Shown: piece by piece, positions 51,700 to 60,437 of the stretch
Layout of the letters: the number at the start of each line of letters is the position of its first letter
How positions within the stretch are numbered: the first letter of the stretch is position 1
Assembly: GCF_003391135.1 (NCBI RefSeq)
Contig: NZ_CP031455.1
Coordinates: 5,254,001 to 5,318,000 of the forward strand
DNA: 64,000 nt
Direction: 5' to 3'
Source: Streptoverticillium olivoreticuli subsp. olivoreticuli
GTDB lineage: Bacteria > Actinomycetota > Actinomycetes > Streptomycetales > Streptomycetaceae
Translations under genes and position numbers: made by a program
The notes under the pieces: model-generated
Told to the model about the DNA's origin: nothing
Seen by the model: the letters and a program-made list of their open reading frames with translations, nothing else
The model's database searches: none

Positions 51700-53343
51700 T
51701 CACTGGCCGAGGGCCACCCGGACGAGCTTGATGACGACCAGGACCATCGCGACCAGGAGGTAGGTGCGCAGCGCCCCCATGCCGATCTTGCGGCCGGTGG
51801 CCATGACCGGGCGGGCCAGGGTCTCCAGCGGGGGCATCCGCCAGCTGTCCCGGCCGGTGCGGTCGATCGGGTCCTCCTTCGTCCCGGTGCGCAGCCGGGT
51901 GAAGGCGTAGCCCGCCGCGAGGACCCCGGCGACGCCGCAGGCGGCCATGATGTCGAGGATCGCGCCCGCGGTGATGTCGGGGAAGAGGACCGAGGCGGTC
52001 AGGATGACCGAGAGGGTGACCAGGACGCCGACGACCGCCGCGGTGAAGGCGTTGGTCTTGGGCCCGTTGACCCAGGGACCGAGGACCTGCTTGTCGTTGC
52101 AGAGCAGCAGGAGGAACACCGAGGCGGACGGGAGCAGGACCCCGGCGAGGGTCTGGACGCCCTCGGTGAGCAGGCCCAGCGGGGAGCCGGGGATCAGCAC
52201 GATGGCGGCGGCCGCGGCGACCAGCCCGGCGTAGACCGCGTAGAAGCCCTTGGCGCCCTTGATGCCGCGGTGCAGCGAGTGCTTCATGCCGAGGACGTCG
52301 CCGATGGCGTACGCGGTGGACAGCGACACGGCGAACGCGCCGATGATGGAGGCGTCCAGCAGGGCGATCGCGAAGAGCACCCCGGCGAGCTTCCCGGCGT
52401 GCGCCTCGATGCCGGTGGCCAGGCCCCCGGCGTCGGTGAAGTCGCCGAAGTGCCCGGTGCCGGCGAAGGTCGCGGCCGCGATGCCCATCATGGCCGCGGC
52501 GCCGATCACCACGACGGCGATGCCGAGCCACAGGTCGGCCTTCTCGTACTTCATGAAGCGCGGGGTGATGCGCTTGTCGATGACGTACGACTGCTGGAAG
52601 AACAGCTGCCAGGGCGCCACGGTGGTGCCGACGATTCCGATGATCAGCAGCATGACGGTGGCCAGCTCCCCGGAGCCGCCGGGGATGACGGGCACGACGA
52701 AGTCGTGGGCCATCTGCGAGGACTTGGGGTGGACCAGGAAGTAGACGGGGACGAGCAGCAGGCTGCCCGCGCACAGCGCGATGGCGACCCGCTCGAAGCG
52801 GCGGAACGACCCGGTGAACGCCGAGGCGATGATGATCGCGGCGGCCAGGATCACCGACGCCACCTTGGGCAGCCCCAGATAGCCGGTCGCCAGGGTGATG
52901 CCTATGAACTCGGTCACCAGGGTCAGCGCGTTGAGCAGGAACAGGTCGATGACGGAGAAGGCGCCCCAGAACTTCCCGAACCGCTCCAGGATGAGGCGGG
53001 CGTGCCCGACCCCGGTCACCGCGCCCAGCCGCAGGACCATCTCCTGGTTCACGTACAGCACCGGGACCAGCAGGAGCAGGGTCCACAGCAGGCTGGTGCC
53101 GTAGTTCTGGCCCGCCTGGCCGTACGTGGCGAAGGCGCCGGCGTCGTTGTCGCCGACCATCACGATCAGCCCGGGGCCGACGATCGCCAGCAGGGTCTTG
53201 AACTTGGCGGACAGGCCGCGGCGTTCGCCGTGGTCGTCCAGCTTGATGGTGCCGAGCGCACCGCGGATGTCGCCGATGTGGGCGTCGTCCAGGACCGCGG
53301 TGCGCGGCGCCGGGATCGTGGGGTCGGTGATCAGATCGGTCAT
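51700..53343 (-). CDS. Nramp-fold divalent metal transporter, NRMT-like (probable Mg2+)
   Basis: 547-aa SLC11/Nramp family protein with about 11 or 12 helices. The helix-1 motif is GDNDAGAFATY where classical Nramps have DPGN, keeping an Asp and an Asn. The helix-6 motif is GTTVAPWQLFFQQ where manganese transporters have MPH, so the metal-binding Met is Ala. This replacement is the mark of the Nramp-related magnesium transporters (NRMT). An M-box Mg2+ riboswitch lies upstream, which strongly supports magnesium import. ATG 53343. A 25-codon leader ORF and a hairpin sit between riboswitch and gene. Confidence 0.9.
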   Translation of the reverse strand: MTDLITDPTIPAPRTAVLDDAHIGDIRGALGTIKLDDHGERRGLSAKFKTLLAIVGPGLIVMVGDNDAGAFATYGQAGQNYGTSLLWTLLLLVPVLYVNQEMVLRLGAVTGVGHARLILERFGKFWGAFSVIDLFLLNALTLVTEFIGITLATGYLGLPKVASVILAAAIIIASAFTGSFRRFERVAIALCAGSLLLVPVYFLVHPKSSQMAHDFVVPVIPGGSGELATVMLLIIGIVGTTVAPWQLFFQQSYVIDKRITPRFMKYEKADLWLGIAVVVIGAAAMMGIAAATFAGTGHFGDFTDAGGLATGIEAHAGKLAGVLFAIALLDASIIGAFAVSLSTAYAIGDVLGMKHSLHRGIKGAKGFYAVYAGLVAAAAAIVLIPGSPLGLLTEGVQTLAGVLLPSASVFLLLLCNDKQVLGPWVNGPKTNAFTAAVVGVLVTLSVILTASVLFPDITAGAILDIMAACGVAGVLAAGYAFTRLRTGTKEDPIDRTGRDSWRMPPLETLARPVMATGRKIGMGALRTYLLVAMVLVVIKLVRVALGQ

Positions 53344-53490
53344 GGGAGCCTCCCGGACGCCTGGGCAGGGCGAGGAGTCGGCGGCGCGCGACGGCCGTTC
53401 TCACCCGCGGGAGCGCAGCCCGGCGGCCCGGGTCGGCCGGGTGCCGAACGGGTGGGGGCGGTGGCGCGGTCGAGCCCGCGGGGAAGGTGG

Positions 53491-53568
53491 TTACCGTGTG
53501 CCGGAGAAGGGCGAGGGCATGCGGAACGAGGGGCTGCTGTGGCCCTGACTACTGCAACTGCTGTCCAT
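53491..53568 (-). CDS. 25-aa leader ORF downstream of the M-box
   Basis: MDSSCSSQGHSSPSFRMPSP then five more residues. It starts at ATG 53568 behind the very strong AAGGAGGCGAGAG site. It is Ser/Pro-rich, lies after the M-box and 148 bp before the transporter gene, and has its own stop at 53491. A regulatory leader peptide that couples translation to magnesium or proline supply is plausible, but not proven. Confidence 0.6.
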   Translation of the reverse strand: MDSSCSSQGHSSPSFRMPSPFSGTR

Positions 53569-53626
53569 GTCTCTCGCCTCCTTCCGGCCGGGACGCGCAT
53601 CGCGTCGACGACTCGGCAAGGAGCGG

Positions 53627-53644
53627 ACCGGCCTCCGGGCCGGT
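53627..53644 (-). terminator. GC hairpin directly after the M-box
   Basis: ACCGGCC-TCCG-GGCCGGT, a perfect 7-bp stem 2 bp past the riboswitch aptamer and ahead of the leader ORF. No T-run follows, so it may be part of a Rho-dependent or structural expression platform. Confidence 0.45.
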
Positions 53645-53645
53645 T

Positions 53646-53811
53646 CACCCCAACTCGTCAGAGCTTTGGCACTGCACGGCGTAATCCCCCGACCGGGGAA
53701 GCCACTTGGGGTCACCCCTTAAGTCGGGGAGACCTGTCCTGACCCTGGGCGTCTCTCGACGTCGTGGGGTCAGTGGCCTGTGTCCGTGCAGACGCCTCAC
53801 CGAACGAGGTG
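53646..53811 (-). promoter_or_regulatory. M-box (ykoK) Mg2+ riboswitch
   Basis: The minus strand shows the conserved M-box elements in order: GGTGAGGC near the 5' side, ACGGACACAGGCCACTG, GTCGAGAGACGCC followed by AGGGTCA, and GCAGTGCCAAAGCTCTGACG at the 3' side. The end sequences CACCTCG and CGAG...GGGTG can close P1. These are the diagnostic blocks of the Mg2+-sensing M-box. It controls the Nramp-fold transporter. Confidence 0.93.
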
Positions 53812-53985
53812 CCTCCTGCTTTTCGAACCTCCAGAAGCATAGACCCTTACTTGCACGATTGCGCAACTACTTGGTCAAGGTTTGACCCGGGCCACCACGC
53901 GTGCCGCCGGCCGGAGCGTGGCATCCGCCGCCCCGGGACCGTGGGTAGTCTGCTGCGCGACATCCGCACCACAGGGGGCTCATCG

Positions 53986-54657
53986 GTGGACCACGACCGC
54001 ATTGCCGCAGGTATCGCCGACGGCCACCACCGGCTGCACTGGCGAGGGGTGATCCGGACCCGGCGCGCCGTGGTCATCACGTCGCTCGCCGTCGGCGGGC
54101 TCGTCGTCTCCCTCAACTTCGGCGGACTGCTGGGCAGCCCGGACAGCCACCAGTCGCTCACCTCCCGGGTGATCGCCGGCGTCAGCGCGGGGGTCTTCCT
54201 GGTGGGGGCCCTGATCGCGGTGCGCGGGGCCACGGACGACCTGGTGAAGCTGCTGACCGGCCGGATCAGCGACAACCGGTCCGCCGCGCTGCGGGTGATA
54301 TGCCTGCTGTCCGGCTACGCGCTGGTGATCCTGGGCGCGCTGAGCCTGCTCCGGGTGCCCTGGGGGAAGCTGCTGCTGGGCGGCGCGCTGACCGGTGTGC
54401 TCCTGGGCATCGCCGCCCAGCCGGTGCTGGGCAACATCTTCGCGGGCCTGGTGCTGATGGTCGCGCACCCGTTCGCGATCGGCGCGAAGATCAGCGTGCA
54501 GTCGGGCCCGCTCGGCGGCCGGATCGAGGGCGAGGTGACCGACATGACGCTGCTGTTCGTCGAGCTGCACACCGAGGACGGCAGGACGCTCATCCCCAAC
54601 AACGCCGTCCTCGGTGCGGTCATCGGGCCGCCCGGTCGCCAGTCGCAGGCGGCCTGA
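53986..54657 (+). CDS. MscS-type mechanosensitive channel
   Basis: 223-aa membrane protein. Three or four helices precede the pore-lining stretch GGALTGVLLGIAAQPVLGNI (about residues 138-157), the typical Gly/Ala-rich MscS TM3. A short beta domain (SGPLGGRIEGEVTDMTLLFV, then IPNNAVLGAVI) follows. It ends earlier than full MscS proteins. GTG 53986 with GGGGGC; a GTG at 53941 is another option. It releases solutes on osmotic downshock. It is divergent from the M-box/transporter transcript. Confidence 0.83.
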   Translation: MDHDRIAAGIADGHHRLHWRGVIRTRRAVVITSLAVGGLVVSLNFGGLLGSPDSHQSLTSRVIAGVSAGVFLVGALIAVRGATDDLVKLLTGRISDNRSAALRVICLLSGYALVILGALSLLRVPWGKLLLGGALTGVLLGIAAQPVLGNIFAGLVLMVAHPFAIGAKISVQSGPLGGRIEGEVTDMTLLFVELHTEDGRTLIPNNAVLGAVIGPPGRQSQAA

Positions 54658-54662
54658 GGGCT

Positions 54663-57029
54663 TCAGGGCCGCGGGGTCTCCCGACGCGTCCCGGCCGCGC
54701 CCTTGTCCTGCTGGGCCGGGATCCGGCGTACGCACTCGATGAGGTAGTCGCCGCTGTCCGGGTCGAGGGTGACGCCGTGGGTCTCGCTGTGGAAGCCGGG
54801 GAAGCGCCGGTCGAAGGACTCCAGCGCGGTCAGATAGCGCAGCAGGGGACCGTCCGGGGCACCGGTGTTCTCGCCGGGCATCAGGACCGGGATGCCCGGC
54901 GGGGTGACGGTCACCATGGCGGCGGCCACCCGGTCGGCGGCGTCGGCCAGCCGTACGCGCTCGGTGCCGCCGCGGACGAGGCGCTGGTAGCAGGCCTGCG
55001 GCGGGGTGACCGGCTCGGGCAGGTCCTGGAAGGCGGTGTCGAGCAGCTCCACCAGGCGCGCCCCGCGCAGGTGCTCGTGCATCTCCTGGCACAGCTCGCG
55101 CAGGCTCCGGCCGGTGTAGCGGCGGGGGTGGGCGGCGACCAGCTCCGGCAGCAGTCGCTCCAGCGGCGTGTCCTGGTCGTACAGCGCCTTGAAGTCCATC
55201 AGGGCGTCCATCAGGGTGCCCCACTTGCCCTTGGTGATCCCCATGGAGAACAGGACGAGCGTGGTGTAGCTGTCGGTCTTCTCCACCACGATGTTCCTGG
55301 TCGCCAGATAGGCGGTGAGGACGCGGGCGGGGATGCCCCGTTCGGCCATCCGCCCGGTGGCGTCGATGCCGGGGCAGGTGAGCGTGACCTTGACGGGATC
55401 GAGCAGGCAGTAGCCCTCGGCCAGCCCGGCGAAGCCGTGCCAGCCGGCCCCGGGCTCCAGCTCCCAGCAGGACGGCTCGGTGCGCAGCAGCTCGGCGGGG
55501 GCGTCGGCGAAGGCCATCCGCTCGCCGCTGGCCGGGTCGGTCACCGTCTCCGGCTGCCACACGCCGAAGAACCAGTCGGGCCGGTCGCCGGCGGCCGCGA
55601 TGCGCCGGCCGACGCGCACGACCGTCTGGCGGAAGCGGACCGCCTCGGTCACCGCCTCGTCGATCAGCCAGCGGCCCTGGGGCCCGTCCATCATCGCGGC
55701 GGCCACGTCCAGGGAGGCGATCATCGGATACAGCGGCGAGGTGGTGCCGTGCATCATGAACGCCTCGTTGAACCGGTCGTGCTCCACCGGCGCCCGGGGC
55801 GCGGACCTGACGTGCACCATGGCGCTCTGCGACAGCGCGGCCAGCAGCTTGTGGGTCGACTGGGTGGAGAAGACGGTGGGACGCTCGGGCCCGGGGAAGG
55901 TGCCGGGGTCCACCGCCATGCCGTAGCGCCCGGCGTAGAGAGGGTGGAACCGGGCGTACGCGAACCACGCCTCGTCGAAGTGGAGCCGCGGCGTGCTCGG
56001 CGCGAGCGCCCGGGCGACCTGCACGGCGTCGTAACACAGCCCGTCGTACGTGGAGTTGGTGAGCACCGCGTACTGCGCCTCGGGGGACACCGCCTCCCCG
56101 GCCAGCGGGTTGTGGGCGATCCGGGCGGCGACCGACCGCGCCTCGATCCCGGCCGGCGGCAGGGGGCCCGCCAGCCCGTAGCCGTTGCGGCTCGGCACCA
56201 GATAGACCGGCCGGGCCCCGGAGAGGACCAGCCCGTGCAGCACCGACTTGTGGCAGTTGCGGTCCACCAGCGCGATCTCGTCCCGGGTGACGCTGAAGTG
56301 GCCGACCATGCGGTCACAGGTCGAGTCGCCGTGCAGGACGAAGTAGGTGCGCTCGGCGCCGAAGACGCGGGCGGCGTTGCGCTCGGCGTCGCCGACCGGA
56401 CCGGTGTGCTCGAACAGCGAGCCGAGCTCCTCGACCGAGATCGACAGGTCGCTGCGCAGCAGCCGCTCCCCGAAGTAGTCGTGGAACGCCCGGCCGACCG
56501 GCGACTTCAGGAACGCGACGCCGCCGGAGTGGGCCGGGGTGTGCCAGGAGTACTCGTGCGCGTCGTCGAAGCGGCGCAGCGCCTTGAAGAACGGCGGCAG
56601 CAGGCCCTCCTGGTAGCCGCGGGCGGCGCTGGCGATCCGCCCCGCGATGAACGCGGCGGTGTCCTCCAGCGGCCAGATGTAGCCGATCACCGTCTCCGCC
56701 ACCCACAGCGGCAGGTTGTCGAGATCCTCGCCGTCCGTGATCAGGAAGACCGGCAGGTCCTGGAAGCGCCGCCCGGTCCGCCGCAGCACGTCGGCGCCGC
56801 CGGGCTCGCCGTCGCTCTTGCCGTCCGCGGGGAGGTTCTAGTCCACGACGGCGCCCGCCAGCCCCGCCTCGGTGCGCAGCACGGCCTGGGCGTCGTCGGC
56901 CGTGACGGCCCAGCGCACATCGAACCCGCGCCCCTCCAGCTCCCGCCGGACCCTGCGCAACTGCCCGGCCCCGGCACCCCCGCCCTCCGGCACCTCCCGT
57001 ACCGCGAACAGGATCGTTGCGTCTGCCAT
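54663..57029 (-). pseudogene. Orn/Lys/Arg decarboxylase interrupted by an in-frame TAG
   Basis: A single frame spans 789 codons: a receiver-like wing domain (MADATILFAVREVPEGGG at the start), then the PLP fold-type I decarboxylase with SxHK-type STHKLLAALSQSA (PLP Lys) and the C-terminal domain. Codon 64 (56838-56840) is TAG in the context AVVD-stop-NLPADGK, where TGG (Trp) would be natural. The frame continues without shift for the rest of the protein. GTG 56789 could restart translation, but would lack the wing domain. Start ATG 57029 with GAGGAG. Probably a recent nonsense mutation (or an assembly error). The closest family is biodegradative arginine/lysine/ornithine decarboxylase. Confidence 0.85.
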
Positions 57030-57176
57030 GGGTGCTCCTCCGCGCGCGTCGCCGTATGGACCGCTGGTCCGGGACACCAACCGGGGCTCGGCCGACGGCG
57101 ACACCGTGTGGGGCGGGGGTTCATCCTGATAAGGGAAAGTGGTGGGCCCGGATCGGCGCCCGATTACGATGCGTTC

Positions 57177-57743
57177 ATGATCCAGCCTTCGTCGACCGCA
57201 CCCTTCGGCCGCTTCGAGGAAGCCTGGCCGGCCGCCACCCGGCCCGGACTCCTCCCGGAGCCCGTGGCCGCCGCCCTGGAGCAGTGGCGGGGCTCCGAAT
57301 CCCTCGGCTCCGTGCTGGTCGTCGACACGGACCCCGAGGTGGCCGACACCGCCGCCTTCTGTGCGGCCTACGACGTCCCCCTGGAGGCCTCCGCGAACTG
57401 TGTGGTCATCGCCGCCAAGCGCGGGCAGGACGTCACGTACGCGGCATGCGTCGCTCTGGCGACGACCCGGGTCGACGTCAACAAGGCGGTGCGCAAGCAC
57501 CTCGGCGCGCGCAAGGCGTCGTTCGCCCCGATGGACGTCGCAGTGACGGAGACCGGCATGGAGTACGGAGGGATCTCCCCCGTCGGGCTGCCGGAGGGCT
57601 GGCCGCTCCTGATCGACGAGGCAGTCGCCTCCGCACCGCATGTTCTCGTCGGCAGCGGCAGGCGCCGGGGCAAGCTGATCCTTCCCGGGAGCCTCCTGTC
57701 GCAGCTGCCGAACGCCGAAGTCGTCGCGGGGCTGGCGGGCTGA
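57177..57743 (+). CDS. YbaK/EbsC-family aminoacyl-tRNA deacylase-like protein
   Basis: 188-aa YbaK-like domain. Conserved parts are VPLEASANCVVIAAKRGQDV (about residues 67-86), TRVDVNKAVRKHLGARKASF (about 97-116) and EYGGISPVGLPEGWPLLID (about 129-147), the Gly-Gly-x-x-Pro segment that gives trans-editing activity. It may hydrolyse mischarged tRNA. It is divergent from the broken decarboxylase gene. Confidence 0.88.
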   Translation: MIQPSSTAPFGRFEEAWPAATRPGLLPEPVAAALEQWRGSESLGSVLVVDTDPEVADTAAFCAAYDVPLEASANCVVIAAKRGQDVTYAACVALATTRVDVNKAVRKHLGARKASFAPMDVAVTETGMEYGGISPVGLPEGWPLLIDEAVASAPHVLVGSGRRRGKLILPGSLLSQLPNAEVVAGLAG

Positions 57744-57759
57744 GACCAGAAGCGTCGGG

Positions 57760-58182
57760 TCATACCTTCTTGACGACGATCGAGTCCGGGACCAGTCGCT
57801 CCAGGTCGTCCACGTCCGAGGTGAAGACGGTGACCTGCCCCTTCTGTCGGCGCGCGATGACGGCGAGCACCGCGTCGATCGCGTACTTGTGGCCGTGCAG
57901 CTCGGCGTCGGCCAGCAGCCGGCGGGCCTGGCGTGCTTCGTCCTTACCGATGTCGGCGACTGTGAGCCGGGAGAGTATCCAGTCCCAGCGTTGCTCGGTG
58001 GTCCTCCCGTCGTATGCCTCGACCAGCGTCATGGGAGATGTCACCACCTCGGCCTCACCCCGGGCTGCCAGATCGAGCCAGGCGATCATCTTCCGGTCGC
58101 CGCGCACCGCCAGTGACAGGGCTTCGCAGTCCAGTACGAAGACACGGAGAGGCCGCTCGTGCTCATCGGCCCGCTTCTTCAC
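57760..58182 (-). CDS. VapC-like PIN-domain toxin
   Basis: 140-aa PIN domain protein. Acidic residues fit the active site: D in VFVLDCEALSLAV (about residue 18), E in TLVEAYDG (about 54), D in YAIDAVLAV (about 103) and D in FTSDVDDLERL (about 124). Such toxins cleave tRNA or rRNA. GTG 58182 overlaps the antitoxin stop by 4 bp, so both are made together. Confidence 0.88.
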   Translation of the reverse strand: MKKRADEHERPLRVFVLDCEALSLAVRGDRKMIAWLDLAARGEAEVVTSPMTLVEAYDGRTTEQRWDWILSRLTVADIGKDEARQARRLLADAELHGHKYAIDAVLAVIARRQKGQVTVFTSDVDDLERLVPDSIVVKKV

Positions 58183-58457
58183 GCGGCCTCTCCGGCGTTG
58201 TGCTTCCCGGCGGCGCGGCGCCGCTCGTGTTCGGCGTCGAGGTCCTCCAGTTCCTCGCAGGCGGCCGCACGCTCGTCCTCGGTGACGGGGCCGTGTTCTT
58301 CCTGCAGCCAATCGACCAGTTCCCGGAGTCGGTCCCGGTCCCGCTTGAAGCGCAGCGCCTCGGCAACGTACGCCGACAGGCCCCGCTCCGCCGCCTCCGC
58401 GCGGATCTCGTCAAGGAGATCCTCGGGAATCGTCACCGTCACCTTTTTTGTCGCCAT
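58179..58457 (-). CDS. VapB-like RHH antitoxin
   Basis: 92-aa protein: a ribbon-helix-helix N-terminus (MATKKVTVTIPEDLLDEIRA to about residue 45) and an acidic helical tail that would bind the toxin. ATG 58457; an ATG four codons upstream is also possible but overlaps the operator palindrome. It pairs with the overlapping VapC-like gene. Confidence 0.85.
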   Translation of the reverse strand: MATKKVTVTIPEDLLDEIRAEAAERGLSAYVAEALRFKRDRDRLRELVDWLQEEHGPVTEDERAAACEELEDLDAEHERRRAAGKHNAGEAA

Positions 58458-58458
58458 A

Positions 58459-58476
58459 CAAGAGACCATACTCTTG
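58459..58476. promoter_or_regulatory. Palindromic operator of the vapBC pair
   Basis: CAAGAG-ACCATA-CTCTTG, an 18-bp palindrome at the start of the antitoxin gene, the place expected for autorepression by the RHH protein. Confidence 0.65.
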
Positions 58477-58518
58477 GTGTTCGGCTCCTTACCAGTGGGA
58501 CCGCAGCTGCTTGGGCGG

Positions 58519-59061
58519 CTACTTGTTCAGCGCCGCCACGCCCGCCTGGGCGAACTTCTCGTCGAGGTCGCCGCTGGGGGCGCCCGCCACGCCGATGGCC
58601 GCGATGGGGGCGCCCTTCGCCTGGACCGGGGCGCCGCCGGGCAGGAAGAGGGTGCCGGGGATGTCCTTGAGGTTCGGGGTCTGGGAGAGGCGGCTCACCA
58701 GGGCGGAGGTGGGCGCGTTCCAGGAGACGGCGGTGAAGGCCTTCTTCTCGGCGGAGGTGTAGGACTGCGGGCCCGCGCCGTCGCCGCGGAGCGTGACGAC
58801 GGTGTTGCCGTCGCGGTCGACGACTGCGACGGAGACCTTCTGGCCCTCCTTGGCGGCGGCGTCGAGGCTCGCCTGGGCCGCCTTGGTGGCGGCGGCGATC
58901 GTCAGGTGCGTCGACTGCGCGAGGTTGCGGTCGTCGGCGTCGGCCTTGACCGTGGTCCGGGTCCCGGCCGCGGGGGACGCGGCGTTGGCGGCGACGGCGC
59001 CGATCGTTCCGGCGGCGAGGACGGCGGCGGAGGCGGCGAGGAGCTTCTTGGTGTTGGTCAT
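58519..59061 (-). CDS. hbpS: Secreted haem-binding HbpS/GlcG-family protein
   Basis: 180-aa protein: signal peptide (about residues 1-28, cleavage near ANAASP) and a GlcG/HbpS domain starting at LTIAAATKAAQASLDAAAKE. The end with DLPGG-like PGTLFLPGGAPVQ and GAIGVAGAPSGDLDEKFA-type segments is typical. In S. reticuli HbpS binds haem outside the cell and modulates the SenS kinase. It is divergent from senS-senR here, the known gene order. Confidence 0.88.
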   Translation of the reverse strand: MTNTKKLLAASAAVLAAGTIGAVAANAASPAAGTRTTVKADADDRNLAQSTHLTIAAATKAAQASLDAAAKEGQKVSVAVVDRDGNTVVTLRGDGAGPQSYTSAEKKAFTAVSWNAPTSALVSRLSQTPNLKDIPGTLFLPGGAPVQAKGAPIAAIGVAGAPSGDLDEKFAQAGVAALNK

Positions 59062-59142
59062 GGCTCGATCCTCCGGCCGGGAACAGGCCCGCCGCCTCGG
59101 CCCGGCGGCTGCTCGTTCCGGGCGCGACGGCCGACCCTCCCG

Positions 59143-59158
59143 TCAGCCGATCGGCTGA
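59143..59158. promoter_or_regulatory. Palindrome between hbpS and senS
   Basis: TCAGCCGATCGGCTGA, a perfect 16-bp palindrome in the 167-bp divergent promoter gap, a candidate SenR binding site. Confidence 0.5.
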
Positions 59159-59228
59159 TGCGAGGGTGGCCCCGCCGGGTCAGGATGAGCGGGTATGCGC
59201 AGGTCGAGGAGGGGTCGAGGAGGGTTGG

Positions 59229-60437
59229 ATGCGACGCGAAGGGCCGACGGCAGAGGCCACCGCCCCGGGAGAGCGGCGGCTCGCGGTCGTCATGCGCGCG
59301 TCGTTCTTCCTGCTGCTCGGCGCGTCGCTGGCCCGGTTCCTGACGCGTCACCCCGGTGACCCGCACACCCCGTGGATCATCGTGCTGTCCGCCGGTCTCG
59401 CGCTGCTGTACGTGCTCGGCCCCGCGCCCCTCGCGTCTCCCGCGCCGCTTCGGCTCGCCTGGCTGGTGGCGGTGGTCGTCGTCTGGATGGTGCTGGTGGT
59501 CCTCGCGCCGAGCTTCGCCTGGTGTGCGGTGCCGCTGTTCTTCACGGGGCTGCGCACCCTGCCCCCGCGCGCGGCGCTCGCCCTCGTCGCGGTGCTCACG
59601 GCCTTCGTGGTCGCCGCCCAACTGAAGCTGTCCACAGGGCGCTTCGACCCGAACCTGATTCTCGCCCCGCCCGCCGTCGCGGCGATCGCAGCCGCCGTTT
59701 TCGTCCACATGCAGCGCCAGGCCGACCGGCAGCGGGAGCTGATCGACGACCTGATCCGCACCCGGCGCGAACTCGCCGCCACCGAGCGCCGCGAAGGCAC
59801 CCTCGCCGAACGGCAGCGCCTGTCGATGGAGATCCACGACACCCTCGCGCAGGGCCTGTCCAGCCAGCAGATGCTGCTCCAGGCGGCCGACCGGGTATGG
59901 GCGGCCGACCCCGGAACCGCTCACCGGCACGTGCGCACGGCGGCCTCGATCGCCGAGCGGAACCTGGCCGAAGCGCGACGCTTCGTCCACGACCTCGCCC
60001 CCGCCGATCTCGCCGACGGCGGCACCCTGGAACAGGCGCTGCGCGCCCTGGCCGCGCGCGGGTCGAAGGAGTCCGGCGGTCTCGCGGTGCGTTGCCACGT
60101 CGAGGGCACACCGGCCGTCGCGCTGCCCGACCGTGTCGCCTCCGCGTTGCTGCGCATCGCGCAGGGCGCGCTGGCGAACGTACGCGAGCACGCGGGCGCC
60201 ACGACGGCCACTCTCACCCTCACCCACCTGGACGACCAGGTGGTCCTGGACGTCGCCGACGACGGCGTCGGCTTCGACGTGCCGGGCGCGGCCGAGCCGG
60301 CGCCGGGTGCGCGGGGGCACGGGCTGCCCGCGATGCGCGCCCGGGCCGGCCGGCTCGGCGGCACCCTGACCGTCGAGTCGGTGCCGGGCGAGGGCACGGT
60401 CCTGTCCGCCGCGATCCCCCTGGACCTTTCGTCATGA
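59229..60437 (+). CDS. senS: SenS-like histidine kinase
   Basis: 402-aa NarL-type sensor kinase. Five or six hydrophobic helices (about residues 20-165) form the membrane sensor. The HisKA_3 motif is RLSMEIHDTLAQGLSSQQ (phospho-His near residue 204), and the ATPase has ANVREHAGA (N box) near 320 and DDGVGFDV (G1) near 345. ATG 59229 with GAGGAGGG. Its stop overlaps the regulator start (ATGA). It likely senses redox/haem stress through the neighbouring HbpS. Confidence 0.9.
   Translation: MRREGPTAEATAPGERRLAVVMRASFFLLLGASLARFLTRHPGDPHTPWIIVLSAGLALLYVLGPAPLASPAPLRLAWLVAVVVVWMVLVVLAPSFAWCAVPLFFTGLRTLPPRAALALVAVLTAFVVAAQLKLSTGRFDPNLILAPPAVAAIAAAVFVHMQRQADRQRELIDDLIRTRRELAATERREGTLAERQRLSMEIHDTLAQGLSSQQMLLQAADRVWAADPGTAHRHVRTAASIAERNLAEARRFVHDLAPADLADGGTLEQALRALAARGSKESGGLAVRCHVEGTPAVALPDRVASALLRIAQGALANVREHAGATTATLTLTHLDDQVVLDVADDGVGFDVPGAAEPAPGARGHGLPAMRARAGRLGGTLTVESVPGEGTVLSAAIPLDLSS

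Noticed and set aside
51700..53343. Calling the transporter MntH (Mn2+/Fe2+)
   Set aside because: The helix-6 metal-binding Met is Ala, the DPGN motif is changed, and the upstream riboswitch is Mg2+-type.
56838..56840. Recoding of TAG as pyrrolysine or readthrough
   Set aside because: No pyl genes are seen here and a Trp codon explains the site by one base change; a nonsense mutation is simpler.
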